Of a stretch of DNA of 64,000 bases, positions 48,808 through 60,788 are shown one piece after another. The translations under genes and the position numbers were made by a program. The stretch comes from Amblyomma americanum. Its lineage: Eukaryota > Arthropoda > Arachnida > Ixodida > Ixodidae. The notes under the pieces are model-generated. The model saw only the letters and a list, made by a program, of their open reading frames with translations, made no database searches and was not told the DNA's origin. Location: the NCBI RefSeq assembly GCF_052857255.1, contig NC_135505.1, positions 29,104,499 through 29,168,498 of the forward strand, written 5' to 3'. Within the stretch, counting starts at the first letter, position 1. Every line of letters begins with the position of its first letter.

Positions 48808-51143
48808 AGGCATCACTTCGGCTTCGAAGTATTTATGCCGCGTTCCTTGCTGGATGCGAACATCTTGCTACCACGTGGATTCCAACATGTCTGGTAGCCG
48901 ATTGTTTGTGGTTATTTTTCCCACTTGCATATTTTCAGACGAATACTTTTACCCGCCTGGTTTTTACTTCAGACGATTTTGTGTTTAAAATCGCTGCCAT
49001 GGCCTCCGTCAACTAGATTTGGGCGCCAGTTTTGAAGTAAAACTTGAGTTAGCTGTTCGATTTCATTAAACAAATCCCTGGCGACTGCAGGAATAAATTG
49101 CCCGATTTGTTTGCTGAGCGATTTGACTGGTTCGTCGTTTTTGCCGTGAATGATCACATTCAATAAGCGTAGAAAATGAGAAAGTGCTTCTAAAATGTTC
49201 GTGTGCCCGCACTGAGCTTGTTTCAGCACGTACAGTGTATACGTGTCAAATCATCACGCATGGAACAAATTTCCGCCCCTAAGTTCTTACGAAGGACGCA
49301 AGGGCGCAGCAAAAAATGTTCGGCTGTTTCTTTTTGGGAAATTTAACGAATGCAATAGGACATCATGAAGTGCAGTTCCAGAAATAAATCAGGCGGCTCA
49401 CCTCTGTTTCGAACGTAGCAAAAGAAAAAATTGGCAGTGGTTTAGTTTTGGTTAAACCTGGAGTGACGCGATAGCTACAACTCGCCGAGTGGAACTTGCT
49501 CAGTTGAATTGCAAAGTCAGTCTCTCGCCGCTCCGTTTCGCTGGTTGTCCCATTTGACACGGCGCAGGTGCACAGCTGTTGCGTCTCGGTTTCCCCGGCG
49601 CGCCGCACCGCCGGCAGCAGCAGCTGCTCCGCACCACGTGGCTGGTCACGTGCCACCGCCCCGCTGAAGGCTCGAAATGCTACCGTAATGTAGGAACCGC
49701 TGCTATATGTTCGTTTAATGGTCTTTGCAATCAAAGAATCATTCCGACGCACCTCTTCAGTCCGAAACAGAGCCGAAGTGCGCCAACATATTCCTGGCAC
49801 GAATATAACCCACTGGAAGAATAAATGGGAAATAGCAATGAAATGAAGCTTTAGAATAGAAGTCTGAAGCAAAGATACTCTCATTTCTAGTTTTGCAAGT
49901 AAGTGCCAGCGGCTCCCATTGCTATAAAGTCTGCCTTGCACTGCCATTTTCTTAGATGCCGTGACAGAATGGCGCAACAGTAATAGAGTTTAAAACGAAC
50001 ACTTGCTTCTTTACTTCGCTAAAGGAATACGGTGATCGTAGAGGCATATGACGTGTATATACGAATCGCTTATTTACAGATTTGCTCTATTTTTGCGCTA
50101 ATCAGTATTTTAATGTTCGTTATTTATGCAATCGGATGGGCAATGTTTTTTATTGAAAGTGTGTACAAATCAACAAAGATCTCTGAGGCATTAGCGAAGG
50201 AAAGTTCATACACATGTATTGGTTACTGAGCAGATCTCTGTAGCCTCTGTTTGTAAACCGTATTTGATGCAAACATGACAGCCGTCTTCTAGATGATGGC
50301 CTGAAGATGTGGACATTCATTTTCTGGCTTTCGTGTTTAACAAAGCTGTAGGTTTGTTGTTATTCGCAGCATTCGTTGCAAGCCGCCAGGCCATGCCTTC
50401 GGAGGCTGCATTTGTATCGGCTCAGAACGTACTGTCCAGTGTTGAACTTTTCCACGCTGTGCCTCCAAGCTGTGAAAACTCAATTTGTATAGCTATATTC
50501 TGAAATTTTAGAATCTATATGAGAATACTCGTGAGAACTATTTTTGTAAACATAGCACACTATGAGCGTTATTACTTGCCAAAGTATTTTTGTTTGTTTG
50601 TACTTATATACTGGTGGAAGGCAGTTATATGTGGTGTTATTTGCATACAGGCGTTCACTTTGTATGTATATCACGTGTTAAGAGTATCACGCCTGTATTG
50701 TTTCTTGTTTCATTCATACTGTGAACATTGCATGGTGCATTATAAAGCTGATGTGGTCGCATGAGTGCGGTGATTGAATCTGTTCAAATCCTGTAATTGT
50801 GCGTGGGTTTGTTATAAGAGGCTAAACCGGGATATTGCACTTTTTATTTTAAAATGGCTGTGGAACATGGGATCCCAGCTTATATCACAGTATTTCTGTA
50901 CATGTTTTATTTTTCTCAGAATAGCTTTTGTGTATGCGTTCTTGGTACCTTTAGTGATATTCTTGTTTCATATGCTGTTAAACCATTCATTGCTTACTTA
51001 AGTTCCAAGTGGTGCGATATATTACTTTTATTGTCATTAGCAGGCTGGGATCGTATTTTTACAATGCTTTTTTTTCCCCTTTGTGCCAGTGATTCACAAG
51101 CTTCACATATTTCACAATCAATATACTTAATGTCATTTACACA

Positions 51144-51688
51144 ATTAAAGGACAACTGAAGTGGCTTTAGAATTCGTTGAGTTTAAAGGAGTCGAATGTG
51201 TGAAACTTGTAGGCAATCGTGCGAAGCCTTTTTTGTGCTGTGACTTGAAATTGTCACGTAAGCGCCGAATAAATCCGCATTGGCATTCAGGCTGCTCTGC
51301 AGTGCTTAGCGACGGGCAGAGACCTCAATGGTGGCGTCATGTAGGACGGCCCTACGTTTGCAGCGAAGAAACTGTTGTTTAAAGGAGGAAAACCAACGTC
51401 ACCCAAGGGGAAGCCCACGAAGCAATGTTTGGCGGCATCGGAAGACGCATGGAAGGTTGCAAGCGACGGCAGCGGTCATCTGAAATTTTGGCAACTATGA
51501 CGTCATCACAATTTTCCCCGCACTTCGATACCGCAGTGAGAAGAAATCGTCGTGGTTTATTTGGCGATTACGTCACTATTTTAAATGCTAGGGCAAGACT
51601 ACTTGGCACAGTTTACCCAAAAAGTTTCATTCATTCGGACTGTGCAATAACCTCGAACTTTCAGAACACATTTCAGCTTCCGTTTAAT
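51144..51688. mobile_element. MITE-like repeat inside the 3' UTR
   Basis: The left end ATTAAAGGACAACTGAAGTG and the right end, reverse complemented, ATTAAACGGAAGCTGAAATG are imperfect inverted repeats, each with a TTAA at its edge. I believe the end resembles a common tick repeat that begins TTAAAGGGACAC. A TTAA target would fit piggyBac-type mobilisation. No transposase inside. The ends are diverged, so the call is tentative. Confidence 0.45.
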
Positions 51689-53123
51689 GGTCACGTTTCT
51701 AAACTGAGATGTGTGCTGTTTTTATATTCTCTCAAGCTTCATAGCTTTCCAGAGAAACCGCGATAATATCAACAGAAGTAGTGCACATGAAGTTTAAAAT
51801 TATTCAATTTCCTCTCCTTCAAACGAATTTTGAAGACCTTCAGCTATAGGTAGATTTTAACTAAGCATTTGCAGCAGTCAGTAGTGAGAAAAAAAGTTTA
51901 GAACTCACGCAATCAAATCATTTACAAGATTTATGTAGCATGCCCTAAATCAGCAGGACTACAATCATTGCCCCTATGCAAGCGCTAGATAATTGTTTTG
52001 GTTTTGTTATAATGAAACGCTTCGGAACATTATCTGCATTAGAATATTATCGGCTGTGAACGGCAAAAAGTTGCGGCATAATGTAGTAGAGGACATCAGC
52101 GTTCTGCTTCTCGAGCATTTGCTCAAGCCACAGAAGGCAGTGCTAAAACTAATCAGTTTGGGTTCCTAGAAGCATATGTCTTTTTTGTTTTGTTTCATTT
52201 TTCGCCGTGTATGGGGTGCCCCTTCATGACACCCTGAACATCAAACTCAGCATAAGCAGTGACCTGCTTCCTGTCAATCAATTCGGGCTATGCCAATTTA
52301 TCTGCTCCTGTTGTCCTGAAATTGTTGCAATGCTCGTTTTCACTAGTATTTTCGCATACGATGCGAAGTGGTACTCGTTCCGCAAGAATTTAGAGTTTTA
52401 AATCTTTCTATGCCTGTTTGGGGAAAGTGCCTGTCTATTAATTAATCATGAGGCACTTAGCGACATATTTATCGCAAGTACAGCTCTTGTCTGTACGTGT
52501 AAACGATCTAACGCTGAAACATTTCCCAATCAGTCATCTTGGTAGCACGTGCTTTTATATAGTTTTGTAGATACATTTTTTCATTCATAATACTTTCATA
52601 CCCTGTGGTTCTTCAATCATGGAAACTTGGAAAAAAAATTTATGGTGACTCGAGTGCTTACATGTCACATCGTAGTGTTTCAGTGTCCCACAGTTCCTCC
52701 TAGAGAGAGTGTGATTGGACTAATTATTGGCGTTTCTAGCTGCAAAATTAATTATTGGGTTTCATCACGAAATAATCTTTTTGCAAAACGGTGAGCAGGC
52801 ATCTGAATGGGTTAATTACACTCTATCAGGATGCGTGTCTTAAACATCTTCATAATGCCATGTAATAAGTGATTAATTTGAAATGTGATACGGAAAGCAT
52901 CAGTATTTTATGCAATATCATTCTAGAAGCATTTTAAACTTCTTGTACCCATTGTACCTTGTGGAGAAGATATTATCTGTGGTTTTATTCATTTTTTGGT
53001 TATGCGCAGTTTTGATGTATCAAGGTTTTCCGGTGACCATTTGCGTTGCATAATTTTAACTTCGGCCCTAAGAAATGTACGTTCATGTTTACAACGGTGC
53101 TGAGCTCATCCTACGGTCATGCA

Positions 53124-53129
53124 AATAAA
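53124..53129 (+). terminator. Candidate poly(A) signal AATAAA of the Cip/Kip gene
   Basis: A canonical AATAAA within GCAAATAAAGG, followed by a T-rich stretch (TTCTTTCTCAGTTTCTG, 53155-53171) that could serve as the downstream element. It lies at the end of the T-rich UTR-like stretch, after which repeats and different composition begin. Confidence 0.5.
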
Positions 53130-53654
53130 GGTTTCATTAACACATATTAATCAGTTCTTTCTCAGTTTCTGCAGTTTTGCGGCATCTCATGCAAATGAGA
53201 CGCTGCGCCTATTCAGTCAAAGGTGAGAAATATGCGATCATATCATTCAGTTTCATACTACCGGGCAACTGTTGATGGCTTGTTTGTCGCTTCTGAGGCA
53301 TTTTTGGGGTAGGAAACCACATTATCTTGGACTCCTATCATGACCAGATAATTTTGATCACTTCTCAGAATTCTAACCTCATCAGCTGGAAGTGAATAGA
53401 CACTTTGGCCTGCGAGAGCTTGTCATTATGCCTTGTGCGGTATATTATCCATGCAGAACCACCTGCCTCGTCAAGTTGCTCGTGTAGGCCTTAAGATGGC
53501 GGCTTGATAGGCGACAGGCTGGTAAAATCAGTGAAATATCAAGTTCAGCATGATGAAATTTGGGAACAAGTCACAACGTAAGGATGCAACGCCTCATTTC
53601 GAGGTTAGTAGGGTTAACCTGGGGTATAAGTGTGGTGACACTGGAGCAATAGAA

Positions 53655-54100
53655 GTACGAAAAAACTAGAAATGACACTTAATCTCCGCCTTAAGGGTGG
53701 GGCGCGATACTGTAAAGGGTTAATTGCCATATATGAAGAATTTGTCATTCTCAAATTTACATTCATATATCCCTGGGATTCCCCACACCACTTCTTGTAC
53801 AATGGTGCAGCTGTTAAGCGATGAGCCATTGCCCTGGGATTTCAGGTGCTGCCACCTGTAGGCCTTGTGCGACACAGGTTGCTCTTCCCGAGTGACCAAT
53901 CATTAATTTAATTGCCATTTGACATGGTGGGAAGTTTGCTCACAATGCGGTGGACAGGTTATGATGACGCAGCAATGTCACATGACTTAGGTTGCCCACC
54001 TGCCTTCTAGGTTACTTCTCTGGGGATTTTTCGCTCATGGTCAACGACAGCGCCACATTTTCTGTGACATGGGCTCTTTAACGCTGTCCCATTAATATAA
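53655..54100 (+). repeat. Tick interspersed repeat, copy 2
   Basis: A fuller copy of the repeat at 31515-31835, with an extra central part (GGTGCTGCCACCTGTAGGCC, then ACACAGGTTGCTCTTCCCGA) and a distal part (CTCATGGTCAACGACAGCGC, GGGCTCTTTAACGCTGTC). A tRNA-like stretch TGGTGCAGCTGTTAAGCGA lies near 53802. Confidence 0.8.
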
Positions 54101-54240
54101 AATCCCGCTATTCGGTTCTGAACCAATTCAATTGTGCCGAAAAGGTAAAATTGATGAAGGTCTCAAACTGAGCATCCGAATTTTAATTTAGGCCGTACGA
54201 ATAGGCAACCAAGAGCACCGACCTTTGGGCGAGTTAGTGC

Positions 54241-54357
54241 ATTGCAATCATGCGCAAGCGCAAAAATCCGGGACAAAGAAGGATTGAACAACACGAGCGC
54301 TCGTGTTGTGTAGTCCTTCTTTGTCCTGGTTTCTTGCGCTTGTATATGATTGCAAAT
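54241..54357. repeat. 117-bp imperfect palindrome
   Basis: Arms of about 58 bases with no spacer, centred on AACACGAGCGCTCGTGTT (54289-54306). Both arms carry GGACAAAGAAGGA and GCGCAAG. By eye the arms are roughly 80-85 percent alike. The centre AGCGCT is shared with the palindrome at 9278 and with the PLE terminal repeat at 45232. Confidence 0.92.
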
Positions 54358-54535
54358 AGGAGATAACGTTTTTACGGAGGAAGAGGTGAGTCGCAATTTT
54401 CGACGGGCATAAAAAAGTGTGCTTTTGGTTTTTTATCTTTATAACGTGTGCATGTAATATGAGTGCGCTACAAAGGGCAACACTGTTGTATTTACATGAA
54501 TTAATAGAGGATATTTTACAGCCATATAAGGCATG

Positions 54536-54860
54536 TTTGGGGGTTGTTAGGGTTCGCGTAACCAGGACTGGGGCGCTGACTGTTCTCGCTGACGAGAACC
54601 GACAACGCACTGTCTCACCAGAACAGGACTTGGCCACCCTGGTGTAGTACTTGGTCACAACCTTCAATGAGCAAACCAACAGGGGGCCCAACAGTCCCCA
54701 GCAGCTGCAGAGCAACTGACCGAGGCGGCGATCAGACCTGTGACGCCGCAGAGGGTGCTAAGGATCTCTGGCTCTGGACAGGCCACCATTGGAATCTGAG
54801 CCTGGCAACGTTTAACGCTCGGACTTTATCTAGTGAGGCTAGCCTCCCAACAAACAACGT
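54536..54860 (+). mobile_element. RTE LINE 5' end fragment
   Basis: Contains the RTE 5' leader (GCTGACGAGAACCGACAACG, CCACCCTGGTGTAGTA) and the N terminus SKPTGGPTVPSSCRATD followed by WNLSLATFNARTLSSEASL, then breaks off at about 54848 into unrelated sequence. It overlaps the 5' sequence of 62813-63145, which lies antisense. A 3'-truncated piece is unusual for a LINE and implies a later deletion or rearrangement. Confidence 0.88.
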
Positions 54861-55099
54861 ACCTCGCCAGGAGCGCCCAGAAAGGATGGAATGTCCCTGT
54901 CCCAGTACAACATTTATCGAACATTTCCAGGCCGTGGAGGCAGGATATAAAAACACATGCAAAAGGGAAGTGCGCCCACTAATCTCCTAGAAACGTTTTT
55001 CGAGGGTGTTAAGCAGAAACAAAAACAAATCATAGCATTTTGGTCGCAGAAAGGTAACTGGGAGAACGTTTTTGGGACCAATGCTTTTCAACAAAAAAT

Positions 55100-55830
55100 A
55101 CAAATTGACTCCTCGCTCCCTTTTCTCTCTCCCTCACGCCAAAAGCTACGGGGAGAGAAGGTTTTGCGCTTGCACTCGCCGTTTTGAGAGATCAGACAGT
55201 TTTGTTCGAACAGCTGAAGGGAGCGCAGTTCACCCCGCATCTCTCTCGTGGGCCGTCGGCTCCATGCTGCAGGCAGGCAGGCATCGCATCGCCTGGAGCG
55301 GCGGTCACCAACGTGCCCGTCTTCAATAGTGTTTCCAACTTCAGCACGGTGCGGCGGTCCCTGCAGGCGTCTCCAACTACCAGCAGTCCTCGTTGCGCCG
55401 CTGTCTAGCAGAGGCGCAGTAACGGGCCTCCCGTCGCTCGCCCGGCTTCCTCGCTGGACGGAAGCCATCTTGTGCACACGTTTTCGCGCAGCCCCTAGCC
55501 GCTCGCGCGCAGGCCCCAGCGCGCATCAGCTCTTGCTCTCATCACTGGGCTGTCGTAAACTTCGTAGCTGCGGATTCATGGCAGCTTTCCCGCGCACCTC
55601 GGCGTGCCCCCATAATTCCTTTTGGAACTGGCGCAGTGGCGCGCGGCACATCACAAGTCTTTTGCACATCTTCACGGCCTTACAACATAATGGCGCTCTC
55701 ACAGGCGTCGTTCGCGGTAGCGGATTTCAAAGCAATGGGCGACTCCTAGCGCGCACTCTGCATTCCTCAGCGCCTCCGACGACTGTGGCGTGTTGTTGGT
55801 GGCAGCGTGGCCGTCCACTGCGGTCATAGG
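55100..55830. other. G+C-rich block, possible promoter island of a neighbouring gene
   Basis: CpG-dense DNA with open frames on both strands. The minus strand has CACAAGATGGCTTCCGTCC near 55465, resembling a YY1-type AAGATGGC initiator motif of TATA-less promoters. No coding domain recognised. Confidence 0.35.
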
Positions 55831-56834
55831 CGGGAGAGATCTTCGGAAGCCCACCAGACCCCTGCTGCGAGTGCCTATGGATTAACCTGCTCTACCTACA
55901 TTGCCATCCTGTCGCAGTGGTATAGTTTGTGTTGTGTTCGCGTCGCTGACTCCCAACCCACCCCCACCGAATTACTTGTGCCTTGATCACCTTGATCTCG
56001 CCTCCCACGCCGTATTGTGCCGCACGCGTGGTCTGCTGTACCATGGGTGCGGCGAGCCAGGGCTCCTACCTCAAGACGTCCCCCCTTTCCATCCGGCTCC
56101 AAGCAGTCTTGTCTCCACACTTAGTCACAAGAAAATAAAGCAGGGGTGTAACGAGGATGTAACGCGTATGTTTGAGCGTTCGCTGTGCCGTGAGAAGGCG
56201 CAGGAAAGAAGGCTGCGTTGAACCCGTATATATAGTTGCAGCATTTTATTTCATCCCCAGGTTCCTGTTGGCAACGTCGTCAAGGTATGTGGTTTATGCT
56301 CGTTTTTTTTATTTTCGCCTGGAAGAATTAATTTTTTTTCCTGTTTTGATAACAGGCTCAAGATTACTCCGAGGCTCTTGCGAGAGGCAAAGCGAGAGGG
56401 AGGTTTCACCCTGCAGAATATCCGTAACCTGAAACTGCGTATCTGTATCGTACGCCCATATCATCTTTTCTTTTGGCACCCAGGTTGCTCTTTACATGCG
56501 TTTGCTTTTGCGTGTGCACATGTGCTTTTGTACCCCTTAGAATGTTTGCTTAAGGTGCATCAACTTTCAGCCTGTATTATGTTTTTATTGCTCCATTTTT
56601 TTCTGATTTCTCAGAGCTAGAGAAAATTTCGGCCATTATTATTTTCTGGTGTCGTAGTGCTCCGTACATTGTGTGTTAAATGGTGCATACATATGCGTCT
56701 CCATTTTGTAATCATTTAAGTGCAAATAACACATTTAATAAACTGAAATCACATCTGTATTGCGCTGCTATTTCCTGTTATATGTGTGGGATCGGACGAT
56801 TTTTTGAATTAATATTTCCTTTGTGTGTAAAATT
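55831..56834. other. Anonymous DNA
   Basis: No feature recognised. A short frame begins at 56044 with MGAASQGSY but has no known match. Confidence 0.45.
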
Positions 56835-57716
56835 CTAGCACATTTCATGTTCTTTTGGCGGGAGCAGCGCAGCACGAAACAGAGAAGGGAGAGGCGGGAA
56901 TCAACGGTGACTAACAACCGGATTTTTAATCCACGTTCGATCGAATATATACATCTTGCTCGTGCAATAAGGAAAGGACAGAAGCGTGACAAACGCATAA
57001 TATGTACACATGGTAAAAGATTAGGACAACGCACGAATATAATCAATTTCGCTGTCACGAAACGCTATCGAAGGTATGCTGACGCATATACGTCGCTCTT
57101 TTGCCCGATGTTGAAGGCTTCTTCAATCTCCCTGGTCCGTTGATTAAAATACGACGGGATGACCATTGTGTTGACAAGCTGCGGAGCGCATTCATGCTCT
57201 CTGCAATGTTTTGCTAATTCACTGCTCGTGGCGCCCTTTAGGGATATTTTGTGCTCTCGAAGCCATTCATTCAAACAGTGCCCTGTTGGACCAATGTAGG
57301 TGCGTCCGCATGACAGAGGTATTTCCTAAACCCCTCTTTTCACACATTTCACATGTATTTTTTCAGTGCTTTTTCTTGCATTCATTTTTCTTTGCTCGCT
57401 GTTGACTTTGGCGCACAGGCTTCATAATTTGTTGGGTGCTGACATGAGCACTTTTACACCAGCTCTTGCGCCTACCATTTTGAGACTGTGGGAAATGCCA
57501 TTAATGTAAGGAATGACCGCGTACGGCTTCCTTGCTTCTGATGTGGTTGCGACATACTTTCTACCTCTAAGTGCTTGCAGAATCCCTTCTGCGACACTGG
57601 ATAGCAGTCTGGTCGGGTAAACTGCTGCTTTCAGCCGACTGTATTGGGCGTCAAAACTTCCTCGAACTTCATGATGACAGGATCTCGTCAATGCGGCTCT
57701 CATTGCTACTTTTGCT
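56835..57716 (-). mobile_element. PLE fragment, left arm of inverted pair
   Basis: On the minus strand 57703-57422 encodes the linker MRAALTRSCHHEVRGSFDAQ to the SAPNKL end. The GIY-YIG region follows, with EIPLSCGRTYIGPTGHC (about 57325-57275) and NEWLREHKISLKG. The GIY motif is spoiled by a TAG at 57326-57328 where the family has Tyr. PLE 3' sequence continues to about 56835. It is the mirror image of 57913-58770. Confidence 0.88.
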
Positions 57717-57724
57717 AAGGACTA

Positions 57725-58775
57725 GAAGGACTAGAAAAACTGGGACTAGAACAAGTGATCTCCCAGAAAACAACGTTATGCGATTTCTTGACTTGACGCT
57801 AGCCTTTCTATAGGCGCTCACATATGCTGGCGGTACGGACCACGAAGCTAGAAAGGACTGCTCCCCTACACACCTGCGCACTCAAAGATCATAAAGCGGG
57901 GGTAAAAAAAAAAAACAGCAATGAGAGCCGCATTGACGAGATCCTGTCATCATGAAGTTCGAGGAAGTTTTGACGCCCAGTACAGTCGGCTGAAAGCAGC
58001 AGTTTACCCGACGAGACTGCTATCCAGTGTCGCAGAAGGGATTCTGCAAGCACTTAGAGGTAGAAAATATGTCGCAACCACATCAGAAGCAAGGAAGCCG
58101 TACGCGGTCATTCCTTACATTAATGGCATTTCCCACAATCTCAAAATGGTAGGCGCAAGAGCTGATGTAAAAGTGCTCATGTCAGCACTCAACAAATTAA
58201 GAAGCCTTTGCGCCAAAGTCAACAGGGAGCAAAGAAAAATCAATGCAAGAAAAAGCACAAAAAACATGTGAAATGTGTGAAAAGCGGGGTTTAGGAAATA
58301 CCTCTGTCATGCAGACGCACCTACATTGGTCCAACAGGGCACTGTTTGAATTAATGGCTTCGAGAGCACAAATTATCCTTAAAGGGCGCCATCAGCAGTG
58401 AATTAGCAAAACATTGCAGTGAGCATGGATACGCTCCGCAGCTTATCAACACAATCGTCATCCCGTCGTATTTTGATCAACGGACCAGGATGATTGAAGA
58501 AGCCTTCAACATCCGATCAAAGAGCGACATCTGCGTCTGCATATCTTCAATAGCGCTTCGTGACAGAGAAATTGATTATCTGCGTGCGCTGTCTTAATAT
58601 TGCATCACGTGTACATCTTATGCGTTTTTCATGCTTCTTCCTTTTCCTTCTTATACGAGCGAGATGTATATATTCGACGAACGTGCATTAAAAATCTGGT
58701 TGTTATTCAGCGTCGTGTCCTGCATCTGTCTCTCTCGTGCTGCGCTGCTCCCGTCACAAGATCATGCACCAACCA
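57725..58775 (+). mobile_element. PLE fragment, right arm of inverted pair
   Basis: Begins with the end of the RT domain (TSDLPENNVMRFLDLTL, about 57749-57799, then a broken CWRYGP-like block), which has no partner in the left arm. It then has the linker MRAALTRSC to SALNKL (57921-58200), a Cys-containing knuckle, and GIY-YIG remains with the same TAG (58292-58294) and a second stop after HCLN. It runs into PLE 3' sequence to about 58770. Between 57913 and about 58200 it is almost identical to the left arm; further out the arms diverge. Confidence 0.88.
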
Positions 58776-58994
58776 GCCCTAATTCTCACCTTGTTAAAGC
58801 ACATTTCATGTAAACAGGTAAGTCTGAATGGCCTAGCCAACAAGCATTCACGCGAGTTGACAGATGTATTACACCACCTGTAACGTAAGCATGTGCCTGA
58901 AATTTGGCACATATGTGCGCTTAGATGCCTGAAGTCTGCATGAAAAAGAAGAAATATTTTTTTGAGCCGTAGCCCAGAAATCTAGCATTAACCT

Positions 58995-59110
58995 TTCGGG
59001 GCTGTCCCTGGGACGCACAACTTTTTGGACACGGCAAGTTGTGGGGACGTCTTTTGGACGTCTTCGGGAAAATGAGAACCTCCTGGGGACATTCCAAATG
59101 TCCTTATTGG
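58995..59110 (+). repeat. Degenerate GGGAC/GGACGTC-rich short repeat
   Basis: The motifs GGGACG, TTTTTGGACAC, GGGGACGTC, TTTTGGACGTC and GGGGACATT recur every 20-30 bases, like a decayed minisatellite. It lies just upstream of the truncated RTE element. Confidence 0.45.
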
Positions 59111-59149
59111 ATATTTCTGGGAGATTTTGAGGAGGTTTTGTGTTTGTTG

Positions 59150-60788
59150 GGCAAGCAGTGCTATTCGCCGAAATAGCGCACACTAAATGGGATGTCATAT
59201 GCCTAAGTGAAGCTATAGGAAAGGTGAGGCGTATACAGTACTCAAGGACGGGCACATACTTTGCAATCGCGGATTAGCGGATAGACGAGAATTAATTGTG
59301 GGATTACTCATTAATCAGTATATAGCTGGAAACGTAGATCAGATCTAGAGTATTAACGAAAAGGTGGCAGCTTTCACAATTAGGCTTAATAGTAGGTACA
59401 AGCTGAAGGTGGTGCAAGCCTACATCCAACCATTATGACCAGACCGTTGAGGGCTTCTACGAAGACGTGGAGTCGGCAATGAACAAAGTAAGATCACGGT
59501 ACACTGTACTGATGGGCGACTTCAATGCGAAGGCGGGCAAGAAACAGACGGGCGACCACGCGGCAGGCGACTATGAGATAGGTTCTAGGAATAGCAGGAG
59601 GCAGTTATTTGTAGAGTTCGCAGATAGAAATAATTTATGCATATTGAATACCTTTTTTCGCAAACGACAGAACAGGAAGTTGACATGGAAGAGCCACAAT
59701 GGTGAGGCTAAAAATGAAATCGGCTTCATTCTATGCGCTCAACCTGGCATCGTTCAGAATGTGGACGTCCTTGGAAAGGTGCGTTGTAGCGACCACAGAA
59801 TGGTAAGGTCTCGAATTAGCTTAGACTTGAAGAGAGAACGGAATAATCTAGTGAATAGGAAGCCATTAACGACTTAGCGGTAAGAGGGAAAGTACAGGAA
59901 TTCAGGATATCGCTGCAAAACAGATATTCGGCTTTAACAGAGGAAGACGATCTTGATGTTCATACAATGAACGATAATCTGACAGCTGTCATTCCGGAAT
60001 GCGCAGTAGAAGTAGGCGGTAGGACGGTTCGACAGAACACCGGTAAGGCATCTCAGGAGACGAAAGGTCTGAATAAGAAACGCCAAAGCATGAGGGCGTC
60101 TGCCCCTCAGTACAAAGTAGAACTAGCAGAGCTATCGAAGTTTATCAATACGCGCAAGGGTAGCGGACAAAAGGAAATTTAATATGGAGAGAATCGAGCA
60201 TGCTCTAAAGAACGGAGACAGCCAAATTTGGTGAAAAGGAAACTAGGCACAGGTAAAATGAAGACATATGCGCTTAGAGACCAGGAGGGCAATTTCATTA
60301 GGAATATGGACAAGACATTTATTGTAGCTGAAGAGTTCTACACGAATCTTTAGAGTAGCAAATGTAATCAGAATATTAATGAGAGAGACAGTAGTGTACA
60401 GCAATGCGTCATCCCGCCAGTAACGAAAGAGGATGTAAAGAAAGGCTTAAGAGCAATGCAGAGGGTAAAGCAGCTGGGGAGGATCACGTAACAGCCGGTC
60501 TGTTGAAGGACGGAGGGGAGTTAGAACTGGAAAAACTGGCCACCCTGTATACGCAATGCCTGATGACATGGATCGCTCCAAAAGCTAGGAGAAATGCAAG
60601 CAGTATCTTTTTTCATAAGAAAGGAGATGCCATTGACTTGAAACATTACCGACCGATCAGCTTACGGTCTGTTGCCTACAAGGCATTTACTAAGGTAATC
60701 GTTAATAGATTCAGAGCAACCGTAGACTTTACTCAATCAAATGATCGGGCAGGCTTTGGTAAAGCATATTCCACAATAGATCATCAAT
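59150..60788 (+). mobile_element. RTE LINE, 5'-truncated, endonuclease to early RT
   Basis: Starts inside the endonuclease N terminus (remains of LAVLF, then KWDVICLSE) and continues with KGEAYTVLKDGH in another frame, VLMGDFNAKAGKKQTGDHAA (about 59502-59560), VRCSDHRMVRSRISLDLKRE (about 59780-59840), linker, GEDHVTAGLLKDGGE (about 60478-60522) and RT motif HYRPISLRS (about 60643-60670) to NDRAGFGKAYSTIDH (about 60740-60785). Several stops and shifts make it dead. It is colinear with the copy at 1-1813 and stops within a few codons of where that copy meets the window edge. Confidence 0.9.

Larger units (their letters stand above)
48808..53150 (+). other. Putative long 3' UTR of the Cip/Kip gene
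   Basis: After the stop the DNA soon becomes A+T-rich and T-rich on the plus strand (especially 50020-53130) with no host-like coding frame, as in long 3' UTRs. Two UGUANAUA-type Pumilio-like sites occur (50054-50061 and 52566-52573). Nearer poly(A) signals exist (AATAAA at 49820-49825), so shorter forms are possible. A MITE-like element (51144-51688) is embedded. p27 mRNAs in other animals are controlled through the 3' UTR; here that is inference. Confidence 0.5.

Noticed and set aside
49000..49977. Two minus-strand frames (86 and 204 codons) opposite the putative 3' UTR
   Set aside because: No recognisable domain. The first has a mildly helical amphipathic look, but I cannot support a gene.
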